Shown here one piece after another: positions 53,550 to 63,213 of a stretch of 64,000 bases of DNA. The stretch is from the NCBI GenBank assembly GCA_020633555.1, contig JACKDL010000013.1:109704-173703 (forward strand), in the 5' to 3' direction. Position 1 is the first letter of the stretch. Each line of letters starts with the position of its first letter. The notes under the pieces were generated by a model, which saw only the letters and a list, made by a program, of their open reading frames with translations, searched no databases and had not been told where the DNA came from. The DNA comes from Myxococcales bacterium. Its GTDB lineage: Bacteria; Myxococcota_A; Bradymonadia; UBA7976; UBA1532. The translations under genes and the position numbers were made by a program.

Positions 53550-55157
53550 TCAGCGGGACTTCTTCAGGATCACCGACACAGAGCGGTGGGGGCGCCGCGG
53601 GGTGACGCTGAGGGTGCTGGTCCAGGCCTCGAAGCCAGGCTTCTCCACCCGCAGCCGGTAGACGGTGCCGAAGGCAGAGGGTTCCGTCTCAAACGGGGTC
53701 ATCCCCAAGAGCTTCGAGCCATCGAAGACCCTCGCCCCGCTGGGCTCCGACTCCACTGTGACCGTGCCTGTGCTCGGCCCGGCGCTGCCCAGGTGCTGCC
53801 CGACGAAGAAGGCCCCGGCCGCCGCCACAGCCCCCAGGAGCGCCACGAGCAGCGTCAGCCGGCGCCAGTTGGACAGCGGCGCCGACACCAGCGCGTCCCA
53901 GTCGGCCTCCTCGCCGTCGTTGGCTCCCGGCGGCAGCTCCGCCATGGACGGGCCGTCGCTGGGCTCCGCAAAGGCGCTGATGGCCTCCGCCTGGGCCTGG
54001 GCTCGGGCCAGGTCGTCGGCGTTGGCGTGCCCACTGCTGACCGCCGGCGGCGGCGTGGACTCGTCGGGCGGCGGCGCTGAAGGCAAGGCCAGCGAGGGCT
54101 CGGCCGGGATGGACTCGTCGAGCGATCCGGTGTGCTCCTCGCGCTCGATGTGCACCGCCTCGGTGGCCGAGCCCGGCGCGGCGTCGCCCGGCTTGCGTGG
54201 CGTCGAGGCCCGCGCCAGCTCCTGCAACTCCACTCGCCGCTTCTCGACGGCGTCGCCCAGCAGCTCGGTCAGGAACTCGGACAAGGCCTTTGGTCCCGCG
54301 TTCAAGCCCAGCTCGCGGGCCACGTCGTCCAGCGCCTCGGCCAGGGCGTGGCCGCTCTGGTAGCGCGCGTCGGGGTCGCGAGCCAGGGACTTGAAAAGCA
54401 CGGCCTCCAGCGCAGGCGGGTAGTCCGGGCGGATCTGCGTCGGGCGCGGGACCTTCCCTGCGACGGCCTTGGCCTTGGTCTCCTTCGGGTTGGCGCCCTT
54501 GAACAGCCGGCGCCCCACCGTGAGCTCGTACAGGCAGACCCCCAGGGAGAACAGGTCGGCCCGGGGATCGACCTTGCCGCGCGCGATGGCCTCGGGTGCC
54601 ATGTAGGCGTACTTCCCGCGGCGACCTCCCGGCGCGTCCAGGTGCATCCGGGTGGCCACGCCGTAGTCGAGCAGCTTCACCCGGCCGTCGAGCCCGAGCT
54701 GGATGTTGTGGGGGCTGACATCGTGGTGAATCACCCGGAAGGGCTCGCCTTCCAGGTCCGGGCTGGCGTCGCCAAAGTGCAGGGCCGCCGCCACACAGCG
54801 CGTCGCGTACAGCGCCACGGCCAGGGGGACCTTCAGGCCCTTCTTGGCGGCCAGCGCCATCATCTCGGCGGTGGACATGCCGTGCACGTACTCCATGGCG
54901 ATGAAGTACGCGTCATCCAGGGCGCCCAGGTCGTGGACGTTGATGATGTTGGGGTGGTTGAGGGCCGCGGTGATCCGCGCCTCGGCCAGGAAGAGCTGCT
55001 CGTAGGCCTTGCGCCCCCGATGCTCCGGGAGCAGCCGCTTGATGACCACGAACTTGGCGAAGCCGGCGAAGCTCAGCCGGCGGGCCAGGAAGATCTCGGC
55101 CATCCCGCCCACCGCGATCTTCTTCAGCAGCACGTAGCGACCGAAGCTGGCCTTCAT
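53550..55157 (-). CDS. Membrane Ser/Thr protein kinase with HHD motif and PEGA domain
   Basis: A 535-residue kinase. Domain about 6-280: AVGGMAEIFLAR glycine loop, VVIKRLL with K40, and IHHDVSPHN, where the usual HRD is HHD (catalytic D146 kept, Arg replaced by His). LLDYG replaces DFG, and YMAPEA is the APE motif. A disordered Pro/Ser/Ala linker (about 300-430) precedes a membrane helix near 447-468 and a C-terminal PEGA domain (TVTVESEPSGARVFDGSKLLG) outside the membrane. As a non-RD kinase it may not depend on activation-loop phosphorylation. ATG 55157 has GGGGTGGG ahead. Convergent with the parvulin gene. Confidence 0.9.
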   Translation of the reverse strand: MKASFGRYVLLKKIAVGGMAEIFLARRLSFAGFAKFVVIKRLLPEHRGRKAYEQLFLAEARITAALNHPNIINVHDLGALDDAYFIAMEYVHGMSTAEMMALAAKKGLKVPLAVALYATRCVAAALHFGDASPDLEGEPFRVIHHDVSPHNIQLGLDGRVKLLDYGVATRMHLDAPGGRRGKYAYMAPEAIARGKVDPRADLFSLGVCLYELTVGRRLFKGANPKETKAKAVAGKVPRPTQIRPDYPPALEAVLFKSLARDPDARYQSGHALAEALDDVARELGLNAGPKALSEFLTELLGDAVEKRRVELQELARASTPRKPGDAAPGSATEAVHIEREEHTGSLDESIPAEPSLALPSAPPPDESTPPPAVSSGHANADDLARAQAQAEAISAFAEPSDGPSMAELPPGANDGEEADWDALVSAPLSNWRRLTLLVALLGAVAAAGAFFVGQHLGSAGPSTGTVTVESEPSGARVFDGSKLLGMTPFETEPSAFGTVYRLRVEKPGFEAWTSTLSVTPRRPHRSVSVILKKSR

Positions 55158-55313
55158 TCCCACCCCGAGTGACCGCGACCCCTCATGCGCCGGGTGAGTC
55201 TACCCCGCTCGGGGGGCGCCCGGGAACCTCGTCGTGCGTGCCAGAACCTCCGCGCCCGCAGCGGCCGCCCTTGCTATGGTGCGCCGTCGCCGCCGATCCC
55301 CAGGAGGCTGCTC

Positions 55314-57440
55314 ATGCTGCCCGACGACGAGACCCTGCTGAAGGCCATCCCCGCGCCCCCGGGCGACGTGCACTTTCGGACGCTGTTGAAGCAGTTCAGC
55401 GTCGATCGCAACGAGCGCCCCCACCTGCGTACCCAGCTCCGCGCGCTGGCGGCCACCGGAAAGGTGGATCGGCTGCGCGGCAACCGGTTCGCGCGACCGA
55501 CTGTGGCCGACGGCCAGGTGGGCACCCTCACGCTGCACCCCCGCGGCTTTGGCTTCGTCCAGCTCGATGGGGGCGGGGAGTCGGTCTACGTCGATCCCCG
55601 CAGCCTGGGGCGAGCCATGCACCGTGATCGCGTGCGCCTGCGCGTGGAGTCCCGTGGTGACGGCCGATCGGCGGGGGTGGTGGTGGGCGTGGTGGAGCGG
55701 GGGACGCACACCTTCGTGGGCACCTTGCGCGGCCAGCGTGACCGCTGGGTCGTGCACCCGCAGGACCCGCGGCTGCCCGATCACATGCCCGCCGAGCCGG
55801 GGCCTGGGGCCGACGGCGACACGGTGGCGGTGCGGATCCTGCGCTTCCCGGGTGATCCCGCAGGCCCCATGGGCGAGGTGTTCAAGGTCTTCGACCCCGA
55901 TCCGACGGTGACGCAGGCCACCGATCTCATCGTGTACGACCTGGGCCTGCGCCTGGACTTCCCCGACGAGGCCCTGGCGGAGGCCGCGGCCGCCTCGCCG
56001 CCGTCCGAGGCCGATCTGGCTGAGCGGCTCGATCTGCGGGACCGGGCGCTGGTGACCATCGACCCTCACTCGGCGCGCGACTTCGACGACGCGCTCCACG
56101 CCCGCCCGCGGGACGAGGGCGGCTGGCGGGTGACGGTGGCCATCGCCGACGTGGCGCACTACGTGCGGCCCGACTCGGCCCTGGACACCGAGGCCCAGGC
56201 CCGGGGCACCAGCGTGTACCTGCCGGACCGGGTGTTGCCGATGTTGCCCGAGCGCCTCTCCAGCGACCTGTGCAGCTTGCGGCCAGGCGAGGACCGGCTG
56301 GCCATGGCCATCGAGTTCGACGTGGCCCCTGATGGCACCCTGGCCAACGCCCAGATGGCCAACGCGGTGATCCGCAGCCACGCGCGGCTGACCTATGACC
56401 GGGTGGCCCGCATGCTGGGCCTGCGCAGCGACGAGGACGAGCCCACGCCCGACGACGAGCCTGCGGTCGAGGCTCTGCGCCCGTCGCTGGAGGCGCTGCT
56501 GGCTGCCACCCGCGCCCGGCGGCGGCTGCGGGCGCGCCGGGGCTTCTTGAACCTCGAGGTGGGGGAGCCGCGCATCTGGTTCGCCGAGGACGGGAGCGTC
56601 GAAGACGTGCGCAGCGCCGAGCGCCATGAGGCCCACCTGCTGGTGGAGGACGCCATGCTGGCGGCCAACGAGCTGGTGGCCGAGTGGTTCGCCGAGCGCG
56701 AGCTGCCGGCCTTGTTCCGGGTCCACGATCGGCCGCCGCCCGAAGGGCTCAGCCGGCTGCGCGCGCAGGCGGCCGACTTGGGGGCACCGCTCGAGCTGAA
56801 GGGCCGGCCGAGCCCCACGATCCTCAACCGCTACCTGCGGCAGCAGGCGGATCACCCGCTGGCGTCGCTGCTTCACTTGATGCTGCTGCGCTCCATGGCG
56901 AAGGCCGTCTACGACGAAGAGCCGGCCCCCCACTTCGGCCTCGGGGCGCCGTTCTACCTGCACTTCACCAGCCCCATTCGGCGCTACCCCGACCTGGTGG
57001 TGCACCGGCTGTGGAAGCGGGCGGCGCTGGGGCAGCCGCTGGAGGACGCCGACGCGCTGGACGCTTTGGCCGAGCACTGCTCGCGGCGGGAGCGGGTGGC
57101 CCAGGACGCCGAGCGGACCGTGCTGGACATGTACAAGGCCCGCTTCCTGGCAGACCGGGTGGGGGAGAAGTACGTGGGCACGGTGGTGGGGGTGGTGCCC
57201 CTGGGCCTGTTCGTTCAGCTCGACGCTCACGCCGTCGAGGGCTTGGTGAACATCGAGCGCCTGCACGATGACGAGTACCGGTTCGACAAGGAGTCCGGGG
57301 CGCTCATCGGGCGCCGCACCAAGCGGCGCATTGGCCTGGGCGCCCGGCTCGAGATCGCGGTGCGCAAGGTGGACGTCGAAGCCCGCCGGGTGGACTTCGA
57401 TCTGGTGCGCCGGGTGGGCCGCCGGATGACCGCTGACTGA
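55314..57440 (+). CDS. rnr: Ribonuclease R
   Basis: A 708-residue 3'-5' exoribonuclease of the RNase II/R family. In order: an N-terminal winged-helix-like part, cold-shock-type OB domains (GTLTLHPRGFGFVQLD), the RNB catalytic domain with the metal-binding IDPHSARDFDDALH, HEAHLLVEDAMLAANE and HFTSPIRRYPDLVVHR, and a C-terminal S1 domain (KYVGTVVGVVPLGLFVQLD). All four active-site Asp are visible. ATG 55314 has AGGAGG six bases ahead. Length is slightly below E. coli RNase R (813) because the basic tail is absent. Confidence 0.95.
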   Translation: MLPDDETLLKAIPAPPGDVHFRTLLKQFSVDRNERPHLRTQLRALAATGKVDRLRGNRFARPTVADGQVGTLTLHPRGFGFVQLDGGGESVYVDPRSLGRAMHRDRVRLRVESRGDGRSAGVVVGVVERGTHTFVGTLRGQRDRWVVHPQDPRLPDHMPAEPGPGADGDTVAVRILRFPGDPAGPMGEVFKVFDPDPTVTQATDLIVYDLGLRLDFPDEALAEAAAASPPSEADLAERLDLRDRALVTIDPHSARDFDDALHARPRDEGGWRVTVAIADVAHYVRPDSALDTEAQARGTSVYLPDRVLPMLPERLSSDLCSLRPGEDRLAMAIEFDVAPDGTLANAQMANAVIRSHARLTYDRVARMLGLRSDEDEPTPDDEPAVEALRPSLEALLAATRARRRLRARRGFLNLEVGEPRIWFAEDGSVEDVRSAERHEAHLLVEDAMLAANELVAEWFAERELPALFRVHDRPPPEGLSRLRAQAADLGAPLELKGRPSPTILNRYLRQQADHPLASLLHLMLLRSMAKAVYDEEPAPHFGLGAPFYLHFTSPIRRYPDLVVHRLWKRAALGQPLEDADALDALAEHCSRRERVAQDAERTVLDMYKARFLADRVGEKYVGTVVGVVPLGLFVQLDAHAVEGLVNIERLHDDEYRFDKESGALIGRRTKRRIGLGARLEIAVRKVDVEARRVDFDLVRRVGRRMTAD

Positions 57441-57467
57441 GGGCGGGCCGCTGGACGTCCGGCGCCG

Positions 57468-58094
57468 CTACTCGGGGGGCAGGCCCGCCAAACGCCTGAT
57501 CTCGTTGTGGATCCAGTCGAGGGGCTTTTCCTCGTTGGCGTAGTCCAGATCCGCGTTGTTCACCGACAGCACCGGCACCGCGTGGTAGTGGGCGAAGAAG
57601 TGCCGGTAGGTCTCGGCCAACGTGGTCAGGTAGCCCGCGTCGAAGGCCTGCTCGAAGGGGCGCCCTCGCTTGGCGATGCGCTGCAGCAGCACGTCGATGG
57701 GGGCGTGCAGGTACACCAGCACGTCGGGCTTCAGGATCTGCGTCTCGAGCGACTGATAGACCCGCTCGTAGAGGCCCAGCTCGTCGTCGCTCAAGGTCAG
57801 CCGGGCGAAGATGCGGTCCTTCAGCAGGTGGTAGTCCGCCACGATGTCGGGCCGGAACAGATCGGCCTGGAGCAGCTCGGACTGCTGGCGGAACCGGCTC
57901 ATCAAGAAGAAGAGCTGGGTCTGGAAGGCGTACCGCTCGCGATCCTCATAGAAACGCGCGAGGAACGGGTTCTCCTCGACGATCTCCAGCACCACCCGGC
58001 CGCCCATGCGGGCCGCGAGGCGCCGCACGAGGGTCGTCTTGCCGACCCCGATGGGGCCCTCGACGGCGATGTACAGCGGGCGGTCCTGGGTCAC
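57468..58094 (-). CDS. Deoxynucleoside kinase
   Basis: A 208-residue kinase of the dCK/dGK family that phosphorylates deoxynucleosides for salvage. P-loop GPIGVGKT at residues 13-20, EENPFLARFYED substrate loop, FFLMSRFRQQ, the DR pair in LLKDRIFA, PDVLVYLHAPIDVLLQRIAKRGRPFE (lid region) and the terminal DYANEEKPLDWI. Length fits bacterial members. The GTG start overlaps the stop of the HEAT-repeat gene (GTGA). Which base it prefers cannot be told. Confidence 0.9.
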   Translation of the reverse strand: MTQDRPLYIAVEGPIGVGKTTLVRRLAARMGGRVVLEIVEENPFLARFYEDRERYAFQTQLFFLMSRFRQQSELLQADLFRPDIVADYHLLKDRIFARLTLSDDELGLYERVYQSLETQILKPDVLVYLHAPIDVLLQRIAKRGRPFEQAFDAGYLTTLAETYRHFFAHYHAVPVLSVNNADLDYANEEKPLDWIHNEIRRLAGLPPE

Positions 58095-59413
58095 CGGGGG
58101 GCCTCCAACGCCCGCTGCGCCAAGGTGATGGCGTTGCGGACCACGGGGTGATCATCGGCGGCGCGTCGGGCCAGCGCCGGGATGGCGGCGGGGTCGCCGA
58201 GCCGACGCAGGCCCTCGGCGGCAGCAACCCTGACCCGCCACTCGGGATCCCCCAGGGCGGCCTCCAGGGGCTGGCGATCCGCGGGCCGGCCGGCGTTTCC
58301 GAGGGAGAGCGCAGCGGCCTTGCGGACCGCCGGCACGGCGTCCTGAAGCGCCCGGCGCAGGCCCTCGCCGTCGTGGACGTGGCCCATGAGGTAGGCCGCG
58401 GCGGCCCGCTCGGCGGCCTGCTGCGAGGCCAGGGCGCGGGTCAGGGCGGGCTGCACCCGGTCCAGGGGCATCCGCGACAAGGCCTCCCCGATGGCGGCGC
58501 GCACCTCGGCGGCCTCGTCCGGTGTTGCGGCCTGGATCAGCTTGTCCCCCGCCAACGGATCACCCAGCCGGGCCAGGGCGGCGGCGGCGTTGCGGCGCAC
58601 GCCGGTGTGTGGATCGCGCAGCGCGCGACACAGGCGAGGGGTGGCCGCGGGATCACCCGAGCCCGCAAGGCCCAGCGTGGCGAGCTGCCGTACGCGCTCA
58701 TCGGCATGGTGCAGTGCCTGCTCGAAGACGAAGAACGCCCCCTTCGCGCCCAACTCCACCAAGGCGCGCACCACGTCCACCGCCACCTCGCCGTCGCCGC
58801 GCACGCGCTCCCAGGCCTGCACGAGCATGGTCTCGGCCCGCCGATCACCGGCCCGCCCGAGCTGCCCGATGGCGGCGGCGGCGGCGGCGCGTACGTCCAG
58901 GTCGGGGTCCTCGGTGAGCAGCCACGCCAGGGCGTTGAAGCTGCCGACGATCCCCAGCGCGCCCAAGGCGTAGGCGGCGCCGATGCGCACCTCGGGATCC
59001 CCGTCGGCCAGGGACTCGTCCAGCAGCTTGATGGCCTCCAGGTCGGCGGGCCAGACGATCTGGGTGGCCTGAAGGCTGGGGTTGCGCGGGTCCTCGCCCG
59101 CCAGCAGGTCGAGGGGCAGCGCGGCGGCCCGGGCCTGCCCGATGGCGAGCAGGGCGGCGAAGGCCTCGCCGCGCACGGTCTCGTCGTCGTCGCGGAGCAT
59201 GCTGACCAGCGGCGGGATGGCGCGCGGATCCTGCAGCCGCCCCATGGCTTCACAGGCGGCGGCGCGCACGTCGCCGTCCAGGTCTCGCAAGGCATGAACG
59301 AGCGGGCCGACGGCCTTCTTGTCGCCCAGCAGGCCAAGGGCCTCGCAGGCGTTCGCACGATCGCTCGCGGCCGCGGCCTGCAGCCGGGGCACCCAGGCCT
59401 CCACTCCGTTCAA
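58091..59413 (-). CDS. HEAT-repeat protein
   Basis: A 440-residue all-helical protein of about 13 HEAT/PBS-lyase-type repeats (for example VGPLVHALRDLDGDVRAAAC, DPRAIPPLVSMLRDDDETVR). No catalytic motif and no signal sequence, so probably a cytoplasmic scaffold. The TTG start overlaps the stop of the sigma54 activator (TTGA), and the stop overlaps the kinase GTG, so it is translated from the same mRNA. Ligand unknown. Confidence 0.85.
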   Translation of the reverse strand: MNGVEAWVPRLQAAAASDRANACEALGLLGDKKAVGPLVHALRDLDGDVRAAACEAMGRLQDPRAIPPLVSMLRDDDETVRGEAFAALLAIGQARAAALPLDLLAGEDPRNPSLQATQIVWPADLEAIKLLDESLADGDPEVRIGAAYALGALGIVGSFNALAWLLTEDPDLDVRAAAAAAIGQLGRAGDRRAETMLVQAWERVRGDGEVAVDVVRALVELGAKGAFFVFEQALHHADERVRQLATLGLAGSGDPAATPRLCRALRDPHTGVRRNAAAALARLGDPLAGDKLIQAATPDEAAEVRAAIGEALSRMPLDRVQPALTRALASQQAAERAAAAYLMGHVHDGEGLRRALQDAVPAVRKAAALSLGNAGRPADRQPLEAALGDPEWRVRVAAAEGLRRLGDPAAIPALARRAADDHPVVRNAITLAQRALEAPR

Positions 59414-61314
59414 CTCTGGACTCCCAGCCGATCCAGCTTCTTGTGCAGACCCTCGCGGGTGATGCCCAGGGCCTTTGCGGCTTGGGTCTTGTTCCCCTCG
59501 GAGTCACGCAGGGCGCGCTCCAGGAAGACACGCTCGGCCGACGCCAGCATGTCCCTCAGGGTCCCTTGCGCGATGGCAGGGTCGTCCACCACCCCGGTGG
59601 CCTTGAGCACCCGGGGCGACAGGTCATCCACGAGCAGCAGGTCGCCCTCCGTGCGCCCGATCAGCGCCCGCTGCAGCTCGTTCTGCAGCTCGCGGACATT
59701 GCCGGGCCAGTCGTAGCTCTTGAGCCGGTCCATGGCCTCGGGAGTGATGCCCGTGACCGGCCGCCCGAACTCGCGGGCGTACTTGCTCACGAAGAACCGC
59801 GCCAGCGGCACGACGTCGGCCCGGCGCTCGCGCAACGGCGGCAGGCGGATGGGGTAGACGTGCAGGCGGTAGTACAGGTCCTCGCGGAAGCCGCCGTGCT
59901 GGACCATGGCCTCCAGATCCCGATGGGTGGCCGACACCACGCGCACGTCCACCTTCTTGGGGCGCGGCGCACCCACCGGCCAGATCTCACCCTCCTGCAG
60001 GACCCGCAGCAGCTTGGCCTGCAGTACCGGGGGCATCTCGCCCAGCTCGTCCAGGAAGATGGTGCCGCCGTCGGCGAGCTCGAACAGCCCCTTCTTGTCC
60101 CGATCAGCCCCCGTGAACGCGCCCCGGACGTGGCCGAACAGCTCACTCTCCAGCAGGTTCTCGGGCAGCGCCGAGCAGTTCTGGGCGACGAACAGTGCCT
60201 CTGCGCGCTTCGACGTGTAGTGCAGCGCCCGCGCCACCAGCTCCTTGCCCGTGCCGGTCTCGCCCTGGATGAGGACGGGCACGCGGGTGTCGCGCACCTT
60301 GCCCACGGCGTCCAGCACCTGCGCGATGGCGTCGCTGTCGCCGATGATCCCGTTGAAGGTGGCGGCCTGCTCCTTGGCCTTCAGGTAGGCGTTCTCTCGC
60401 GCCAGCCGCAGCTCGGCCAGCCGCAGCCGGGCGAGCAACCGGGCGTTCTCGGCGGCGAACGAGATGGGCCCCGCGGCCACCGTCAGCGCCTCCAGGTCGC
60501 TCGCGTCGAACACGCCTCGGGCGTCTCGGTTGTCCACCTGCAACACGCCGCGCACGTCGTTGCCCGTCCACAGCGGCACCGCCAGGGTGCTGGCCAGCCC
60601 CGCCTGCACCACCGAACCGGCCTGGGCGAGCTGGCTGGCGGCGTCGGTGAAGAGCAAGCCTGCCCGCTCGGCCACCACCGTCTGCACCATGGTGCGGCTC
60701 ACGGCGATGGCGGGGCGCCCACCCTGGCGGTCGTTGGCGTACACCACGGGGAAGCGACCCGCCCGTTCGGCCAGGGCGACCGCCACGTGGGTGGCCTTGG
60801 GCAACAGATCGAAGACGAGCCCGGCGGCCACTTCGAGCACGGCGTCCAGATCGGTGCACTGGCCCAGCGCGCGCATGTGGCGGTACAGCGCGGCCAGGCG
60901 CCCAGGCTCGGCCGTGACGCGGTCCGCGAAGCGCGCCACCTCGGCGATCTCACGGCGGGCCAGGACCGCCGCCGTGCTGTCCTGGGGGACGGTGACGCGC
61001 AGCACCACGGGCGTGGCCGGATCGCCAAGCCACAGCTCATCGCCCGTCCACAGCTCGGCCACGGACTCGGCCCCTGCCAGCAGCGTGCGCACCGAACCGC
61101 GCACATGCATCGAGCCGTTGCTGCTGCCCTGATCCACATAGCGCACCACGCCGCCCGAACGCTCGAAGCGGCCATGCACGCGACTCAAGTGCTCGTCGGC
61201 CAGGTGCAAGCCGCCGTCCGGCGCTCGCCCCACGCTGCCCGGCAGCCGGACCGCGGCGGTGGTGCCGGCTTGGGCACCCCGCAAGACCTCGACCTGCAAA
61301 GTGGATTCGGGCAC
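59410..61314 (-). CDS. FHA-GAF-sigma54-interacting transcriptional activator
   Basis: A 634-residue regulator. FHA domain about 25-100 (SVGRAPDGGLHLADEHLSRVHGRF, DQGSSNGS) reads phosphothreonine. A GAF domain at about 140-290 senses a small molecule. The AAA+ core has Walker A GETGTGKE (351-358), the sigma54-contact GAFTGA loop and FLDELGEMPP. A Fis-type HTH closes it (NKTQAAKALGITREGLHKKL). FHA links it to Ser/Thr kinases such as the three in this window. Start is GTG 61314. Its targets are sigma54 promoters, not identified here. The gene is coupled to HEAT and deoxynucleoside kinase genes downstream. Confidence 0.95.
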   Translation of the reverse strand: MPESTLQVEVLRGAQAGTTAAVRLPGSVGRAPDGGLHLADEHLSRVHGRFERSGGVVRYVDQGSSNGSMHVRGSVRTLLAGAESVAELWTGDELWLGDPATPVVLRVTVPQDSTAAVLARREIAEVARFADRVTAEPGRLAALYRHMRALGQCTDLDAVLEVAAGLVFDLLPKATHVAVALAERAGRFPVVYANDRQGGRPAIAVSRTMVQTVVAERAGLLFTDAASQLAQAGSVVQAGLASTLAVPLWTGNDVRGVLQVDNRDARGVFDASDLEALTVAAGPISFAAENARLLARLRLAELRLARENAYLKAKEQAATFNGIIGDSDAIAQVLDAVGKVRDTRVPVLIQGETGTGKELVARALHYTSKRAEALFVAQNCSALPENLLESELFGHVRGAFTGADRDKKGLFELADGGTIFLDELGEMPPVLQAKLLRVLQEGEIWPVGAPRPKKVDVRVVSATHRDLEAMVQHGGFREDLYYRLHVYPIRLPPLRERRADVVPLARFFVSKYAREFGRPVTGITPEAMDRLKSYDWPGNVRELQNELQRALIGRTEGDLLLVDDLSPRVLKATGVVDDPAIAQGTLRDMLASAERVFLERALRDSEGNKTQAAKALGITREGLHKKLDRLGVQS

Positions 61315-61372
61315 GGGCGGGCCTCTCCTGGGCGGGACGCCCCGGTGGCCCTGGAGAGGGCCGGCCGGCGAC

Positions 61373-63064
61373 TCAGCCCTTGGTGTGGGACAGCTTGGCG
61401 ATCATCAGATCCAGGGTGTAGACGGCGCCCTGGAACCGCTTGTCCTTGGCAGCCTTCTCCGCGTCCGCCGCCCGCGCCTTCTCGAGCTGGGGGATCAGCG
61501 AGGCGTCGCCCACGCGATCCAGGCCGAACAGGATCACGTTGCGCACGGCCAGGTCGGGCTCGCCCACCTGCGTGATGAGCTGGGCCATGGCCTCCTTGCG
61601 CTTGTCCTGCATCTGCGCCAGGCGGTAGCCGGCCAGCATCTTGGTGGCGATGTCGTCGCCGGCCAGGTGCTTGCCCCAGCAGGCCGGATCGTCCTTGCAC
61701 TCCGCCAGGGCCACCAGCTTGCGCTTCGCCTCGCCGTAGTTGTTCTTCCAGTCGGTGTAGCCCTTCACGTCCAGCGCGATCTGCTGGCGGGCGGTGCCCT
61801 TCTCGGTCTTCATCTTCTCCTGGGCTTCAGCGATCCAGCCGTCGATCTTGGCGACGATGCCGTCCACCTGCTTATCGAGCTTCTCCATGGCCTTGGCGTC
61901 GCTGCCGTCCATCAGGTTGGCGATGGCCAGCGCGAGCTGGACCCGGAAGCCCTGGCTCACGGGATCATGCTGGCTGGGCTCGTCGTCGAACAGCTTCCAC
62001 AGGGGATCGATGGCCTTGGGGTTGCCCAGGAACGCCAGCTGCTGCACAGCCGAGAGCTTGTACTCCAGGGCCTTGTCCTTGGCCGCCGCCAACTTCACCA
62101 ACGGCTCGACCGCGCGCTCGTCGCCGATGACGGCCAGGGCGTTCGCCGTCGAGATGGCGCGCTGCACACTGCCCATGACGAACGCGTTGGCCTTCTTGGG
62201 ATCCTGCATGACCGAGGCGGGGGGCTCCTCCTCCTTGGTCATGGCGGCGATCAGCGGCTCCACCGCGTCGGGCGACGCCATGTCGCCCAGCAGCTCCGCC
62301 GACTTGGCCTCAACCAGGCCGCCGACGTGGAACTTGAACTTGGTGGCGCGAGCCTCCACCAGCCGGTTCTTCCGCTCCAGCGTCTCGATGGCCTTCGGGA
62401 CCACCTTCGCCTTGCCGATGCGGTTCAGTGCCAGCCGGCACTTCGCCACCTCGTTGCGCCCGAGGTGGTCGTCCAGCCACATGCAGTAGATGAGCCCGTC
62501 GATGGCCTTCTCGCTCTTCAGCTTGCCCAGGGCTTCGCCCGCAAGCCCGTTGAAGGCGATGGGCTGCAGATCGGGGTCGCCCTGCAGGATCTGGAGGAGC
62601 GCCGGCTCGGCCGCCGCGGTGGGGTACTCGGCCAGGAGCTGGAGCGCGCCGTAGCGCAGCTCCTTGGGCGCCGACTTGTTGGCGGCCACCTTCAGGTATA
62701 CGTCGCTGTGCCCCTCACCGGCCTTCCAGTCCAGCAGGGTCGTCGCCGCAAGCTGTCCGGCCTTGGCCTCGCTGGTGTCCTCCAGCGCCTTCAACAGCAC
62801 CGGCACCGCCTTCTGGTCGCCCGCCTGGCTCAGGGCAGCCACGATCTCGTACTTGTTGCGGCCCTCGTCGTACGCCTTCACCAGCGCCTCGATGGCACCG
62901 GGCTTGTCCTTCATCTCACCCAGCCGCCGGATGGCCTCCTTGCGCTGGGCCGTGGCGAGCTGGCCCACCCAATACTCGGCCGACTCGGGGTCGGCGGATT
63001 GGCACCCGGTGGCGAGGCCACCAAGGCTGAGGGCGAGGATGAGAAGGCGAGCCGAACGGAGCAT
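61373..63064 (-). CDS. HEAT-repeat lipoprotein
   Basis: A 563-residue lipoprotein: lipobox GGLATGC (Cys about residue 21), then HEAT-type helical repeats over the whole mature part (EAIRRLGEMKDKPGAIEALVKAY, QKAVPVLLKALEDTSEAKAG). AAG and GAG codons are frequent and the codon use is biased, suggesting good expression. GGGGGA precedes ATG 63064. It lies 58 bp upstream of the sigma54 activator gene and probably heads the operon. Function unknown; likely an envelope scaffold. Confidence 0.85.
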   Translation of the reverse strand: MLRSARLLILALSLGGLATGCQSADPESAEYWVGQLATAQRKEAIRRLGEMKDKPGAIEALVKAYDEGRNKYEIVAALSQAGDQKAVPVLLKALEDTSEAKAGQLAATTLLDWKAGEGHSDVYLKVAANKSAPKELRYGALQLLAEYPTAAAEPALLQILQGDPDLQPIAFNGLAGEALGKLKSEKAIDGLIYCMWLDDHLGRNEVAKCRLALNRIGKAKVVPKAIETLERKNRLVEARATKFKFHVGGLVEAKSAELLGDMASPDAVEPLIAAMTKEEEPPASVMQDPKKANAFVMGSVQRAISTANALAVIGDERAVEPLVKLAAAKDKALEYKLSAVQQLAFLGNPKAIDPLWKLFDDEPSQHDPVSQGFRVQLALAIANLMDGSDAKAMEKLDKQVDGIVAKIDGWIAEAQEKMKTEKGTARQQIALDVKGYTDWKNNYGEAKRKLVALAECKDDPACWGKHLAGDDIATKMLAGYRLAQMQDKRKEAMAQLITQVGEPDLAVRNVILFGLDRVGDASLIPQLEKARAADAEKAAKDKRFQGAVYTLDLMIAKLSHTKG

Positions 63065-63151
63065 GGCGTCCCCCAGACGCTTCGCCCTCAAATTGGGGCC
63101 AAGCGTGTGAAACTCAAAGAGATTATTCGAAGGGCACGGGACGATACACCG

Positions 63152-63179
63152 TTGAAACGCCGGCGGTCAACTCGATAGT
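63152..63179 (+). promoter_or_regulatory. Putative promoter of the signal-peptidase-like gene
   Basis: TTGAAA at 63152-63157 (5 of 6), a 16-bp spacer and GATAGT at 63174-63179 (4 of 6). This lies in the 149-bp divergent region, 35 bases before GTG 63214, which has GGAGAG at 63201-63206. The -10 region ATAGTCTCC is shared with the tRNA-Ala promoter. Confidence 0.5.
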
Positions 63180-63213
63180 CTCCGCGCGGAAAGGCCCACA
63201 GGAGAGCCCCCGG

